Shown here piece after piece: positions 1-8,665 of a stretch of 64,000 nt of DNA. The DNA is from Hyphomicrobium_B sp001006785 (GTDB lineage: Bacteria > Pseudomonadota > Alphaproteobacteria > Rhizobiales > Hyphomicrobiaceae): the NCBI RefSeq assembly GCF_001006785.1, contig NZ_CDHO01000002.1, forward strand, positions 558,001 to 622,000, given 5' to 3'. How positions within the stretch are numbered: the stretch's first letter is position 1; each line of letters starts with the position of its first letter. Made by a program: the position numbers and the translations under genes. A model generated the notes under the pieces. It ran no database searches. It was not told where the DNA came from and saw only the letters and a program-made list of their open reading frames with translations.

Positions 1-56
1 AAAAACGAACGCTCTTCAAAAAACGCGCGCGCAGTTTCGCGGCGCCAAAACGGCGC

Positions 57-344
57 ATGTTGTCACCGGCGGTCGCGCGCCGGCCGACGCCCGTTGCAAA
101 CCGAGAGGAACAGAGTTCGCCGCTGCCTCAAACCTCTGCATTGCCGTATGAATATGGTCCGCGTCCGAGAGCGCTTGTCACGCGGGTCGTCGTGCGGGGT
201 ATCCGTCTTACGTCTGACGCTACGGTCCTCCTGCTCGCATCGCCATTCTTCGCAGTTTGGTATGCGGTTCGCGTCGTACGGAAATTGATTGAGTCCCGGA
301 GCCCCGGCGCCGACAAACTAGTCGCTAAGCGGAGCAAATCCTGA
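57..344 (+). CDS. Hypothetical small membrane protein (uncertain)
   Basis: A 95-residue ORF with a proline-rich first third, one hydrophobic segment at about residues 56-72 (TVLLLASPFFAVWYAV) and a basic tail. I recognise no family. An antisense ORF of 77 residues covers much of the same stretch, so coding is not certain; the single membrane segment followed by positive residues is the main support for this strand. No clear ribosome binding site precedes the start. Confidence 0.35.
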   Translation: MLSPAVARRPTPVANREEQSSPLPQTSALPYEYGPRPRALVTRVVVRGIRLTSDATVLLLASPFFAVWYAVRVVRKLIESRSPGADKLVAKRSKS

Positions 345-620
345 CGGCATCCGCCCGCCAATCGTGGGCGCGTCTCCGCATTTGCGTTTCATAGCTAACA
401 ATTCATTTAATATCGTCAGCCCGTGAAAAACGCCTCACATAATGGGGCTTGCCGCGATCCTATGCCTGCGTCGCAACGCCGGAACAAAGGCTCCAGCCTG
501 CGACTTTAGGGCAGGGCGCGATGGCTCGTCGCCGGGGACGGCGTGCGGATTAATTGAGGGGTAAGACAGGATACCCCAGTATAGCGCAGATTTGTAACCT
601 GATGAATTTTTGATCGAGAC
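345..620. other. Intergenic region before the HPt gene
   Basis: About 275 bases without a convincing gene. An AT-rich patch lies at 390-415. The promoter of the downstream HPt-kinase pair should lie here, but I cannot place its boxes with confidence. Confidence 0.4.
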
Positions 621-998
621 ATGCCTGTATTTGGCGGAACATCTACAGCAACCCTCATCGATACCCGACGATTGTCGGATATGCGAAAGTCGATCGGGAC
701 GGCTGCCGCGCTCGATATCATTGGCGACTTCCAGGACGTGCTGCGCGACCGGCTTTACGAATTCGAGAAATGCAAGGACGCGTCACCTGCCGCGCAGTTC
801 AAGGTTCTTCATGATCTCTCGACGACGGCTGAAACGCTTGGCCTTCTAGAGCTTGCACTGGCCAGTGAGCGATTAGTCTATCAGCTCCGGTACGATCCAG
901 ATGCCCCGCATGACTCTGAGCTTTCAACAGCCGTTGTCGATGCCGGGGGCCGCGCAATTCGTGCTATCGAAGATTATCTGCGCCATGCATTTCATTAG
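621..998 (+). CDS. HPt-like phosphotransfer protein
   Basis: A 125-residue, mostly helical protein. Residues 61-75 fit the HPt signature: a histidine (His64) in LHDLSTTAETLG lines up with the family pattern H-x-L-K-G-x-x-x-x-x-G. The usual Lys-Gly after the leucine is Ser-Thr, so this is a divergent HPt. It lies directly upstream of, and overlaps or abuts, a hybrid histidine kinase, which suggests a His-Asp-His phosphorelay (inference). The start at 621 lacks a strong ribosome binding site; the ORF is the only plausible coding frame here. Confidence 0.6.
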   Translation: MPVFGGTSTATLIDTRRLSDMRKSIGTAAALDIIGDFQDVLRDRLYEFEKCKDASPAAQFKVLHDLSTTAETLGLLELALASERLVYQLRYDPDAPHDSELSTAVVDAGGRAIRAIEDYLRHAFH

Positions 999-1020
999 GC
1001 TCCCCGTCTACAAAGAACAG

Positions 1021-2784
1021 ATGACGAGCATCGCGCGCACGACGACGTTCGCGATGATCGGGTACGCGATCAACGCCGTCATCGCGTTCATCGCATTCGT
1101 CGGCGCCATTCCTTTCGGCTGGCTTCTTGTCTGGACCATCTGTTCGCTGGCGATATGCACCGGCATCGGTCTGCAGACGTACGCGAGAAAGTTTGAGACG
1201 AGATCGAAGCAGCGAAACGTGCGCAACGCAAACGTCGCGCTCGTTTACGCCTTTCTGCTTTCGTTGCCTTGGGCGGCACTCGCTGTGACGTGGCTTGGTT
1301 GGCTCGATGATAACCGCCAGATCATTCTGATTGCGCTGACCGTCGGAATGGCGGCGAGCGGCAGTTTGCTGTTGATGCCGATCCCGGCGGCAGCGGCGGT
1401 CTCGGCGATCACGATCCTCGCGCCTTTGATCGTCAAATGGGGGCTCCTCGGAGCGGAAAAGAATTTCATTCTCGCCGCTCTCGCGGCAAGCTTCCTCGCG
1501 TTCCTGTTGTTTTTGATCGCGGTCGGCGGACGCATGTTCCTCGAACGCCTGCACGCGCTCGATCAAATCCGGGTTTCCGAGGCAGAAGCAAAGATGGCGC
1601 GGGAAGAGGCCGAGCGCGCGACCAACGCCAAGTCCGAATTCTTCGCGACCATGAGCCACGAGATCCGCACGCCTCTGAACAGCATCATCGGCTACACGAG
1701 CCTTGTGCTCGCGCGCCAAGGTCTCAGTCGCGAAGACACCAACGATCTGTCGATCGTGCGAGACGCGGGCAAGGCGCTGCTCGCGATCGTCAACGATATC
1801 CTTGATTTCTCGGCAATCGAGGCGGGCCGGCTGAAGTTCATAAAAAGCAGCGTCACGCTTCCGCCGCTGATCGAAGGCTGCGTCGCGCTTTTCTTCGCCG
1901 AAGGGCGGGAAAAGGGTTTGGTCATCCGTTCTGAAATAGACCCCGATCTCAATGATCTGACGTTCACGGCCGACGCTCATCGCCTGCGCCAGGTGCTACT
2001 CAATCTCGTGAACAATGCCGTGAAGTTTACGTCGCAGGGATCCGTCGTGGTCGGCGCCAAGATTCTCGACAGGGAAGAGAAGTCGGCAAATGTCCGCTTT
2101 TTCGTGCGTGACACGGGTCCCGGAATTCGCGCCGATCTGATACCGAACCTGTTCCAGAGATTCAGCCAACTCGACAATGGCCGCGACCGTCGCGGCGGCT
2201 CGGGGTTGGGGCTTGCGATTTGCAGAAGTATCGTCCAGGCCAACGGCGGCAAGATCGATATCGAAAGCCATGAGGGCGAGGGCTCGACATTCTGGTTCGA
2301 AGTCCCGCTGGAGATTGCCGCACGCGATCGCGATGCGCAACAGAACGCGAACGAAGCCGGCGGCGCCGAGCCGCGCCCGCTGAAGGTTCTCGTCGTCGAC
2401 GATGTCGAACCGAACAGAAAGCTTGCATCCGCGGTGCTGAGACGCGCTGGCCACGACGTCATCACCGCAGCGAGCGGCCCTGAAGCGATCGCACGCGTCG
2501 AGGATGACACATTCGATGTCGTGCTGATGGACGTTCAGATGCCAGGGATGGACGGCCTCGCAGCCACGCGTGCGATCGGTCGCCTGACGCCGAAGCACAC
2601 GCTTCCCCCCGTCATCGGCATGACGGCGAACGCTTTCCCGTCGGATGTCGAGAACTGCATGGCGGCAGGCATGGCCGCTCATGTCGCAAAGCCATTCGAT
2701 TTCGGCGAATTGCTACGTATGGTGACGACGGTCGCCAAGCGTGGCAATGCCGAAGCCGGTGCAAGCGCGGTCGCGCGATCCTGA
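1021..2784 (+). CDS. Hybrid sensor histidine kinase with receiver domain
   Basis: About 587 residues. Five or six membrane segments occupy roughly residues 10-180, with no large periplasmic sensor loop. A short coiled linker leads to a HisKA domain with the H-box MSHEIRTPLNSIIGY (phospho-accepting His213), then an HATPase_c domain with N box (NLVNNAVKFT) and G boxes (DTGPGI, GSGLGL). A C-terminal receiver domain has the acceptor Asp504 in LMDVQMPGMDG. An alternative start at 985 overlaps the HPt gene stop; 1021 is preferred because the membrane segment begins right after it, but neither has a clear ribosome site. Ligand and output are unknown. Confidence 0.85.
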   Translation: MTSIARTTTFAMIGYAINAVIAFIAFVGAIPFGWLLVWTICSLAICTGIGLQTYARKFETRSKQRNVRNANVALVYAFLLSLPWAALAVTWLGWLDDNRQIILIALTVGMAASGSLLLMPIPAAAAVSAITILAPLIVKWGLLGAEKNFILAALAASFLAFLLFLIAVGGRMFLERLHALDQIRVSEAEAKMAREEAERATNAKSEFFATMSHEIRTPLNSIIGYTSLVLARQGLSREDTNDLSIVRDAGKALLAIVNDILDFSAIEAGRLKFIKSSVTLPPLIEGCVALFFAEGREKGLVIRSEIDPDLNDLTFTADAHRLRQVLLNLVNNAVKFTSQGSVVVGAKILDREEKSANVRFFVRDTGPGIRADLIPNLFQRFSQLDNGRDRRGGSGLGLAICRSIVQANGGKIDIESHEGEGSTFWFEVPLEIAARDRDAQQNANEAGGAEPRPLKVLVVDDVEPNRKLASAVLRRAGHDVITAASGPEAIARVEDDTFDVVLMDVQMPGMDGLAATRAIGRLTPKHTLPPVIGMTANAFPSDVENCMAAGMAAHVAKPFDFGELLRMVTTVAKRGNAEAGASAVARS

Positions 2785-2961
2785 GCGGCACGACGCCACT
2801 AGCCACTTTCGCTGCTGTTCCGCAGCTTGATCTTTGATTGGCGCGTCTCGGTCCGCCAGCGATTTACGTGTCACACAAAGACGCGCCGGCGCTGTCTATA
2901 CGCTGGCGTTCGCGCCGTTCACTCCCTATGGTTGCGCCGGAATTTGTTGGGGGCGTAGCGC

Positions 2962-3510
2962 ATGCTCGAGCGTGATCTGTACGAGCCCGTATACAACTAT
3001 CTTGAACTCGGCTTCCGCGATCGCCTGAAACCGGCCCGCGGCGATCTTCGTCACATTACAGCGATCACGGCAAACACCGGCGGCAACGCGACGGGCATCT
3101 GGTCCAAGCCCGACCTTTGCATCATCAGCCTCTCCCGCCAGAAATATGGTTTGAGTTGGCAGATCGATCTGCACGGCTTTGAAGTGAAGCCGCAAGGCGC
3201 GTGCTCCGTTCAGTCCGTGCACGAGGCGTTAAACCATACCTCGCTCGTCAATTTCACGCATCTCGTCTGGCACGTCGGCGACTGGAATGAATCCCGCGCC
3301 GACTGCTCGACCATCCTGTCACGCTGTTCCCATTACGGCGTCGGCTTGATCACGTTCGGCGCGCCGAGCGATCTTACGTCCTACGTCCTGCATCTCCCCG
3401 CGCGCCGCCATGATCCGTCGCCCGATGCTTTCGACGAATTTGTGGAAACACGCCTGTCACAGGAAGACAGAACGAAACTGCTCAGCTGGATCACGGAATT
3501 GCGCCGATGA
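2962..3510 (+). CDS. PD-(D/E)XK nuclease-like protein
   Basis: A 182-residue protein of unnamed family. The N-terminus (ERDLYEPVYNYLE) resembles the opening helix of restriction-endonuclease-fold proteins. Residues Pro50-Asp51 (SKPDLCII) followed by Glu74-Val75-Lys76 (GFEVKPQG) match the PD...ExK catalytic pattern on adjacent strands. This supports a nuclease or nuclease-derived fold; activity is inferred. Its stop overlaps the start of the ParA-like gene by four bases (ATGA), so the two are translationally coupled. No DNA-binding accessory domain is visible. Confidence 0.6.
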   Translation: MLERDLYEPVYNYLELGFRDRLKPARGDLRHITAITANTGGNATGIWSKPDLCIISLSRQKYGLSWQIDLHGFEVKPQGACSVQSVHEALNHTSLVNFTHLVWHVGDWNESRADCSTILSRCSHYGVGLITFGAPSDLTSYVLHLPARRHDPSPDAFDEFVETRLSQEDRTKLLSWITELRR

Positions 3511-4382
3511 GCATTTTCGTGGCGGTTGCGAACCCGAAGGGCGGCGTCGGCAAGTCTCTGACGACGATGATGCTCGCCGATGGTCTTGCGCTGACATACG
3601 GTGCGCGCATCCTCGTCATCGACGCTGATCCCCAAGCCGGAGTTTCAAAAGCATTGCTCAGCATCGGTGCCGAGCAGGAGCTGAAATCGCGCCAGATCGG
3701 ACTCGGTGCCATTCTGAAGTCCTTTCAGAAAGGCGACAACATTCGTCTCGCAGGACATCGCGTTGCCGCCGGAGATCTGATCGAGCTTCGTAACCGTGAA
3801 CCCGGATTCATCGACATCATCCCGTCGAACCACGAGCTGCTCGGCACGCTTCCAGAATTCGAGCATGCCGCGCGGAAGAAGCGGCGCAAGGATCGCCTCG
3901 ACGTTCTGCTTTCGAACGCACTGCGTGCCGAGCTGTATCAGATCCAGTCCAACTACGATGTCGTCCTGATCGATTGTCCGGCTGGGCCCGGCATCCTTGG
4001 CTTGGCCGGTTTGCGATTGGCGCAGCACATCGTCATGCCGACAAGCCTGGAGACGAACGCCTATTCGACGCTGACGGATTTCTTGCGATTCATTCTCGCG
4101 GACGACCTCGGCCTTGCGTCGCGCGTGCGCGTGCATCCGCTGATCACGCAGTATCATGCGACGAACACCACGCAGCGCGAGATGCTTCATCACATCCGCC
4201 AAGGGCTGTATGAGCTGAACGCAATTCCGCGTCCGGTCCCTTATTCGACAGCGCTTCAGAACGCTGCGACGCATCCCGGAGCAGGCAATTTTCGTTCCGC
4301 GCGAGAAAAATACGGCAACGCACTTCCCGATCTCGTCGCGGTGACGAAAGCCGTGGCGGAAAGACTGAGCGCGAACCAGTGA
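3507..4382 (+). CDS. ParA/MinD-family ATPase
   Basis: A 291-residue deviant-Walker ATPase. The P-loop PKGGVGKS with both signature lysines (Lys11, Lys16) starts at residue 10; DADPQAG follows the second strand, and LIDCPAGPG is the switch region. These fit the ParA/Soj family, which forms ATP-dependent dimers on DNA or membranes. No ParB or parS-like repeats are nearby, so ordinary partition is not supported. It is the middle gene of a compact operon between a nuclease-like protein and a small helical protein. A charged insertion (ARKKRRKDRLD) lies near residues 118-130. Confidence 0.8.
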   Translation: MSIFVAVANPKGGVGKSLTTMMLADGLALTYGARILVIDADPQAGVSKALLSIGAEQELKSRQIGLGAILKSFQKGDNIRLAGHRVAAGDLIELRNREPGFIDIIPSNHELLGTLPEFEHAARKKRRKDRLDVLLSNALRAELYQIQSNYDVVLIDCPAGPGILGLAGLRLAQHIVMPTSLETNAYSTLTDFLRFILADDLGLASRVRVHPLITQYHATNTTQREMLHHIRQGLYELNAIPRPVPYSTALQNAATHPGAGNFRSAREKYGNALPDLVAVTKAVAERLSANQ

Positions 4383-4389
4383 GGGTACA

Positions 4390-4758
4390 GTGAGCAAATC
4401 AGTTTCACCCGGCGAAGCTCTCGAACGCATTTTCGAGGTCATTCGGGAGGAGGCGGTCGCCAATCCGACGTTTGCAAAGCGCCTGCTCGACGCGGCCGGG
4501 GTAACTGTCGTCTTCTCGGGGCCCGACGCTGCGAAAGTCGCCGATCCCATTCTCGCCGCGGCGCGCGCCGAATATGCGGATTTTAGGGAAAGCTTCATCG
4601 GCTTCACGGAAAAGGATCTGAAGAGCTTGCTAAAAGGCTTTGTGTTGGCGACCGACGAGCAGATCAAAAGCGTGAAGACGAAGCCGAGGCAGAGCGGCCT
4701 TGTCGATCTGATGTGGGAAGGCGCAAAGCGCAAACTCGACGAGCGCCGGGTCAAATAA
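4390..4758 (+). CDS. Small helical protein of the ParA operon
   Basis: A 122-residue protein starting at GTG, seven bases after the ParA-like gene. I do not recognise the family. It looks all-helical: an N-terminal half with ANPTFAKRLLDAAGV, a middle with ARAEYADFRESFIGFTEKDL and a basic C-terminus ending GAKRKLDERR, loosely like SAP-type or Rho-N-type DNA/RNA-binding tails. Gene order and spacing make it the third component of the operon; it might be the DNA-binding partner of the ATPase (inference). Confidence 0.6.
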   Translation: MSKSVSPGEALERIFEVIREEAVANPTFAKRLLDAAGVTVVFSGPDAAKVADPILAAARAEYADFRESFIGFTEKDLKSLLKGFVLATDEQIKSVKTKPRQSGLVDLMWEGAKRKLDERRVK

Positions 4759-4817
4759 ATACTTGCGTCGATGTCCTACAGCAGGACTCGATCTCCGTAG
4801 TTCAATAGGGGGACTGG

Positions 4818-5303
4818 ATGAAAACGTGCTTCACGTTCTTGACCGCCGCGACGCTCCTTGCGTGCGCGTCTGCGAGCGCCGCACAGGCAGGCGATTTGCC
4901 GTTTAATCTTTTGAACGGGTCGTGGGGCGGTGGAGGCGATCTGATCTATACCAGCGGCCCGCCCGACAAGCTCAGCTGCCTCGGTTATTATAGAAGCGCG
5001 GACGGCGGCAAATCGCTCGGCATCGCGCTACGCTGCACCGGCCAGCCGGACAAGATCGAGTTTCGCAGCAAGCTCGCGTACGCCGACGGAAAGCTGTCAG
5101 GCACGTGGGAAGAACGCACGAATAACGCCACCGGAAATGCCTCAGGCACCATCAGCGATAATGCGCTGCGCGTGGACTTCGGAGGCAGTCTGGAAGGAAC
5201 GGTCTCGATTGCGTTCTCGGCATCGCAGCAGTCGATCAACATCACCATTTCGACGGCCGGTTCCGAACTCAAAGGCGCGAAGGTCAGCCTCAGCAGGCGC
5301 TAA
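4818..5303 (+). CDS. Secreted hypothetical protein
   Basis: A 161-residue protein with a clear Sec signal peptide (MKTCFTFLTAATLLACASASA, cleavage near AQA-GD). The mature part is rich in Gly, Ser and alternating polar/hydrophobic residues, as in a small beta-barrel or beta-sandwich, with two cysteines (LSCLGYY, LRCTGQ) that could form a disulfide. Similar exported proteins of unknown role are common in Hyphomicrobiales. The start is supported by GGGGGA about eight bases upstream. Confidence 0.7.
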   Translation: MKTCFTFLTAATLLACASASAAQAGDLPFNLLNGSWGGGGDLIYTSGPPDKLSCLGYYRSADGGKSLGIALRCTGQPDKIEFRSKLAYADGKLSGTWEERTNNATGNASGTISDNALRVDFGGSLEGTVSIAFSASQQSINITISTAGSELKGAKVSLSRR

Positions 5304-5604
5304 TCCGCGCAGCAGAGATTGGTCGCTTGAAGCCGGTGCGAAGTGTTGAACTCTCCCTGATCTTGCGCGTTGTCTCCAAGCACGCGCCGGTGGCAACCGG
5401 CCACAACAGGGATGATGGACGCAGCCATTTTGCCGGTTTCTCGCTGCGACACCAACGCATCGGTACGCGTGGACATCTAACCTGTTCCGAGCGCGTGCTC
5501 CGCCTTTTTGCGGGCGTCTCATATGCTGCGGCGCGGTGTCCGTTTCCTGGAAATTCGCGCCCAGAGTTCCCACATCATGGGTAATGCAGCTAAGGAGAAC
5601 TTCC
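5304..5604. other. Intergenic region with a small hairpin
   Basis: About 300 bases with no convincing gene. A perfect 6-bp stem (GCCGGT/ACCGGC, 4-nt loop) lies at 5386-5401. A ribosome site (TAAGGAG) for the next small gene is at 5591-5597. Nothing else is evident. Confidence 0.4.
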
Positions 5605-5724
5605 ATGGCTTATTATCATGATGCCAAAGCGGACAACGACGTTGGGAAGCTCAATAGCCTGTTCAACGTCGTTATGGTTGCCGGTCTTCTCGGGTTCGCG
5701 ATCTGGACCTTTGTTGTCGGCTAA
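5605..5724 (+). CDS. 39-residue single-pass membrane protein
   Basis: A very short protein with a polar start (MAYYHDAKADNDVGKLN) and one hydrophobic helix (residues about 20-38) ending at the C-terminus. A strong TAAGGAG ribosome site sits eight bases before the ATG, which makes it a credible gene despite its size. It resembles in layout the small subunit IV-type or accessory peptides of membrane complexes, but no family is recognised and no partner gene is adjacent. Confidence 0.6.
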   Translation: MAYYHDAKADNDVGKLNSLFNVVMVAGLLGFAIWTFVVG

Positions 5725-5885
5725 CTTCGCGTAACTAGCTTGGGAGAGATTTCTTTGGAACGTCTCTCCCATCTCGCAAGCGGCGTGGTTCAAACGGCGG
5801 CGTCGAGGAACGACACAAAAGCATAAGCGTTAGCTCATTCGCGATGCAGGGCAGTGCCGCCCGCGTCATGAGAGGAGCACGACGC

Positions 5886-6068
5886 ATGAAGGACAAGGCG
5901 CCGAAGGCGAAGCCGGACGAAGACAGCTCTCAGCAACCGCGGCAGCAGCACACGCCATCCGCCAAAGAGCAGAACATCATCGAGACGGAAGATCGCATCA
6001 AGGAGCGCGAGAATCTTTCCGAAAAGTCGGACGACAAATCGCGCGCAGGCAAGCGACCTGCACCCTAA
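5886..6068 (+). CDS. Small hydrophilic disordered protein
   Basis: A 60-residue protein almost entirely of charged and polar residues (Lys, Glu, Asp, Gln, Pro), with no hydrophobic core, so probably intrinsically disordered. The ATG at 5886 is preferred over 5844 because AGAGGAG precedes it. No family recognised. Such proteins are often stress-related, but nothing in the sequence shows this. Confidence 0.45.
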   Translation: MKDKAPKAKPDEDSSQQPRQQHTPSAKEQNIIETEDRIKERENLSEKSDDKSRAGKRPAP

Positions 6069-6301
6069 TTTCAACTTAGACGATTTTGCTTTGCCATGCT
6101 CTTCGCGACCCCATCGCGAAGGCGGGGAAAACGGCGACGGTGCGATTTTCATACCGAACTGGCGGAAGGCGTGTCTGCCAAGAGTGCCTGATATTAAATA
6201 GTTTTCTGGAATATTTTCTGAGCAATCCACAAACCGGCCTACAATTCGCGCCGCTATGGGTGCGCGGTTAGAGCACTCCGAGGCAGGACCAATGCACGCG
6301 G

Positions 6302-6577
6302 GTGCGTTCGCGCTGTGTGTGCTTAGCGTGGCGCCCTGCGCTTTTACCTGCGAGGGCCGATTGCGGGTGTCTCTGCATTGACGGTCGTAGCCAGCCGATC
6401 TGCGATAAACCGTCCGATCAACCTCGCACATGCGCGCCGGCTACGTGCTCCTCGCCAAACTCCAACGCGGCTCAAAAATCCAACCAGACACCACCGACGG
6501 GAATAGCAACATGCGCTCAGGTGCAGGTGGAAGATCCTGATACGCATCGAACCGAATGGCGGATGATCTGTCAGTAA
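6302..6577 (+). CDS. Small cysteine-rich, probably secreted protein
   Basis: A 91-residue ORF from a GTG. The mature-like part has several cysteines (DCGCLCIDG, PICDKP, RTCAPATC, ATCAQV, MICQ) and ends with a motif seen in small exported proteins of Bradyrhizobium-like bacteria (my recollection of a conserved Cys-rich family). A possible signal region ends at PARA-DC. An overlapping frame from ATG 6292 gives a better signal peptide but stops early, so a frameshift or wrong start is possible. Confidence 0.45.
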   Translation: MRSRCVCLAWRPALLPARADCGCLCIDGRSQPICDKPSDQPRTCAPATCSSPNSNAAQKSNQTPPTGIATCAQVQVEDPDTHRTEWRMICQ

Positions 6578-6687
6578 GCTAGCGGTGGAAATAAGCGACT
6601 CTCTTCTCCCGAAGCAGATACTTGGGCGCTGCGATAATTGGTGGACACAAGCCAAAAGATAAAGTCCGCAACGGGCCAGAAGCTGAC

Positions 6688-7668
6688 CTACACTTCCGCT
6701 TGGTTCTGCCAATCTTTTGTCTCGCTTCGCGCAGTGCGCCGGAGCACCTGTGGAGGTTGTCCAAAGGCACGCAGAAAAGCGCGACGCATCTGGTCCCGAT
6801 CACTGAACCCCGTCAGGCGCGCCACCACATCGATCGGGTGGCTGCTTTGTTCCATGAGGGACCGTGCCGCCTCCACGCGAAGGTTCTCGATCGCCTTTGC
6901 CGGCGACTGTCCGGTTTCGGCGCGGAACGCACGGCTGAACTGCCTTGGGCTGAGATTGGCTGCGTCGGCCAGCTGAGGCACGGTGAGCGGCGTGTGGAGA
7001 TTTGCGCGCGCGAAAGCGAGAGCCGTCTGAATGCGATCCGACTTCGGCGACAGTTCGAGAAGCGTAGAGAACTGCGATTGCCCACCGCCGCGCCGATGAT
7101 ATAGCACCAGCTTTCGCGCGACGGACTTCGCAATGGCAGGCCCGAAGTCGTTTTCGACCAAGGCCAGAGCGAGGTCGATGCCCGCGCTCATACCAGCAGA
7201 CGTCCAAATCGGGCCGTCGTTGATGAATATGCGATCCTCATCGATCTTCGCTTTCGGGAAGCGTCTCTGAAGCTCTCGAGCGTATGTCCAATGGGTTGTC
7301 GCGCGGCGTCCATCGAGCAGCCCCGCTTCGGCCAATACAAATGCTCCCGTGCAGATGGCAGCAACACGCCGATGGATGCGGGTCGCGGCGCGCACGAACT
7401 TGATCAGCCCCTGGCTCAGCGGCTCACGTGACGTTGCTCCGCCGCCGATAAGAAGCGTGTCGCCGGGTTTGTTGCTGAAGCGAACGGTTTCAACCCTCAA
7501 GCCCAACGAGTTGCTGACCGCTCCGCCCGTTTCCGACACGAAGCGAAACTCATAGGGCGTTTCGTCGACGAACATATTGGCCGTTTCGAAGACCGAAAGC
7601 GCGGCGAGCGCGATGACCGAGTTGCCCGGGTAGACGACGAACGTGATGCGCCGCATGAAAAGCCTCAT
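6688..7668 (-). CDS. GlxA-family AraC-type transcriptional regulator
   Basis: About 326 residues. The N-terminal half is a DJ-1/PfpI-like (class I glutamine amidotransferase fold) domain with the elbow region AICTGAFVLAEAGLLDGR; the C-terminal half carries two AraC-type HTH motifs (LTVPQLADAANLSPRQFSRAFRAETGQSP and IDVVARLTGFSDRDQMRRAF, split here by a linker). It is transcribed away from the SDR gene at 7753, and the 84-base gap must hold both promoters, so it likely controls that gene and perhaps the molybdenum hydroxylase operon. An alternative start is Met at 7656. Confidence 0.85.
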   Translation of the reverse strand: MRLFMRRITFVVYPGNSVIALAALSVFETANMFVDETPYEFRFVSETGGAVSNSLGLRVETVRFSNKPGDTLLIGGGATSREPLSQGLIKFVRAATRIHRRVAAICTGAFVLAEAGLLDGRRATTHWTYARELQRRFPKAKIDEDRIFINDGPIWTSAGMSAGIDLALALVENDFGPAIAKSVARKLVLYHRRGGGQSQFSTLLELSPKSDRIQTALAFARANLHTPLTVPQLADAANLSPRQFSRAFRAETGQSPAKAIENLRVEAARSLMEQSSHPIDVVARLTGFSDRDQMRRAFLRAFGQPPQVLRRTARSETKDWQNQAEV

Positions 7669-7752
7669 GTCCTAAATCTACGTGTATATGACATTTAAGA
7701 CGCGGAGCGGCAAGCCTATAACGATGGCAGTCAAATCATAAGGAGACCTCCA

Positions 7753-8565
7753 ATGAGCAGCCTCACATCCAAAGGCGTTGCCGTCGTGACGGGTGCTTCG
7801 TCCGGCATCGGCGCGGTTTATGCCGACCGGCTGGCAAAGCGCGGCTTTGATCTGATCCTCGTGGCGCGGAATGAGGAACGCCTCAAATCGGTCGCCCACC
7901 GCATCGAAAGCGAAACGGGCCGCAAGGTTAGGGCTTTTCCCGCGGACCTGAACGACAAGGCGAGCCTTGCCAAGGTCGAGGCGCTGCTCAGAGACGACAC
8001 GTCCATCACGCTTCTGGTCAACAATGCAGGTCTCGGCTCCGTCGCACCCATCCTCCAAGCTGATGTGGACACGGTCACCGACATGATCGCCCTGAACATC
8101 ACGGCGCTGACGCGGCTGACTTATGCGGTCGCGCCCGCGTTCGTTGCGCGGGGAAGCGGTACGATCATCAACATCGCGTCGGTCGTCGGGATTGCCGCCG
8201 AGATGCTCAATGGCGTCTACAGCGCGTCGAAATCCTACGTCATCAGCTTTGGCCATTCGCTTCAGAATGATCTCTCGGGCAAGGGCGTACGCGTGCAAAC
8301 CGTTCTTCCTGGCGCCACAGCGACGGAGTTTTGGGACGTGGCCGGCTATGCCGCGCAGAAGACGGCGTCGATCACGATGTCGGCTGAGGACGCTGTCGAT
8401 GCGGCACTGGTTGGCCTCGACAACGGTGAACTCGTGACAATCCCCGGCTTGCATGACGGCGAAGCGTGGGACCGCTGGGAAGCAGACCGCCGCGAACTGT
8501 CGAAAAAATTCGGTAATTCGAAGCCCGCGCAGCGCTACGGCGTGAAGTCGACGGCCGCCGCCTGA
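7753..8565 (+). CDS. SDR-family oxidoreductase
   Basis: A 270-residue classical short-chain dehydrogenase/reductase. Motifs: TGASSGIG cofactor loop at residues 14-21, NNAG near residue 93, and the catalytic Tyr-Lys pair in YSASKSYV. The Arg after the second strand (VARNEER) favours NADP(H). AAGGAGA precedes the ATG by eight bases. It is divergent from the GlxA-type regulator. The substrate cannot be told from sequence. Confidence 0.85.
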   Translation: MSSLTSKGVAVVTGASSGIGAVYADRLAKRGFDLILVARNEERLKSVAHRIESETGRKVRAFPADLNDKASLAKVEALLRDDTSITLLVNNAGLGSVAPILQADVDTVTDMIALNITALTRLTYAVAPAFVARGSGTIINIASVVGIAAEMLNGVYSASKSYVISFGHSLQNDLSGKGVRVQTVLPGATATEFWDVAGYAAQKTASITMSAEDAVDAALVGLDNGELVTIPGLHDGEAWDRWEADRRELSKKFGNSKPAQRYGVKSTAAA

Positions 8566-8665
8566 CCAGGAAGACGAACGTCGATGTCCGGCGATGGAAC
8601 TACACCGCTGATGCCGATATATAACTAAGTTGACCTTGTCCGCTGCGCAAATCCATGAGGACCCC

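Noticed and set aside
964..1980. 338-codon minus-strand ORF
   Set aside because: Antisense to the histidine kinase; low-complexity Arg/Asp composition typical of a shadow frame.
3645..4754. 369-codon minus-strand ORF
   Set aside because: Antisense to the ParA-like gene and its downstream partner, Arg/Ser-rich without domains.
2962..4758. Ordinary plasmid partition locus
   Set aside because: ParA-type ATPase is present but no ParB-like gene or parS-like repeats are visible, and the upstream partner looks like a nuclease.
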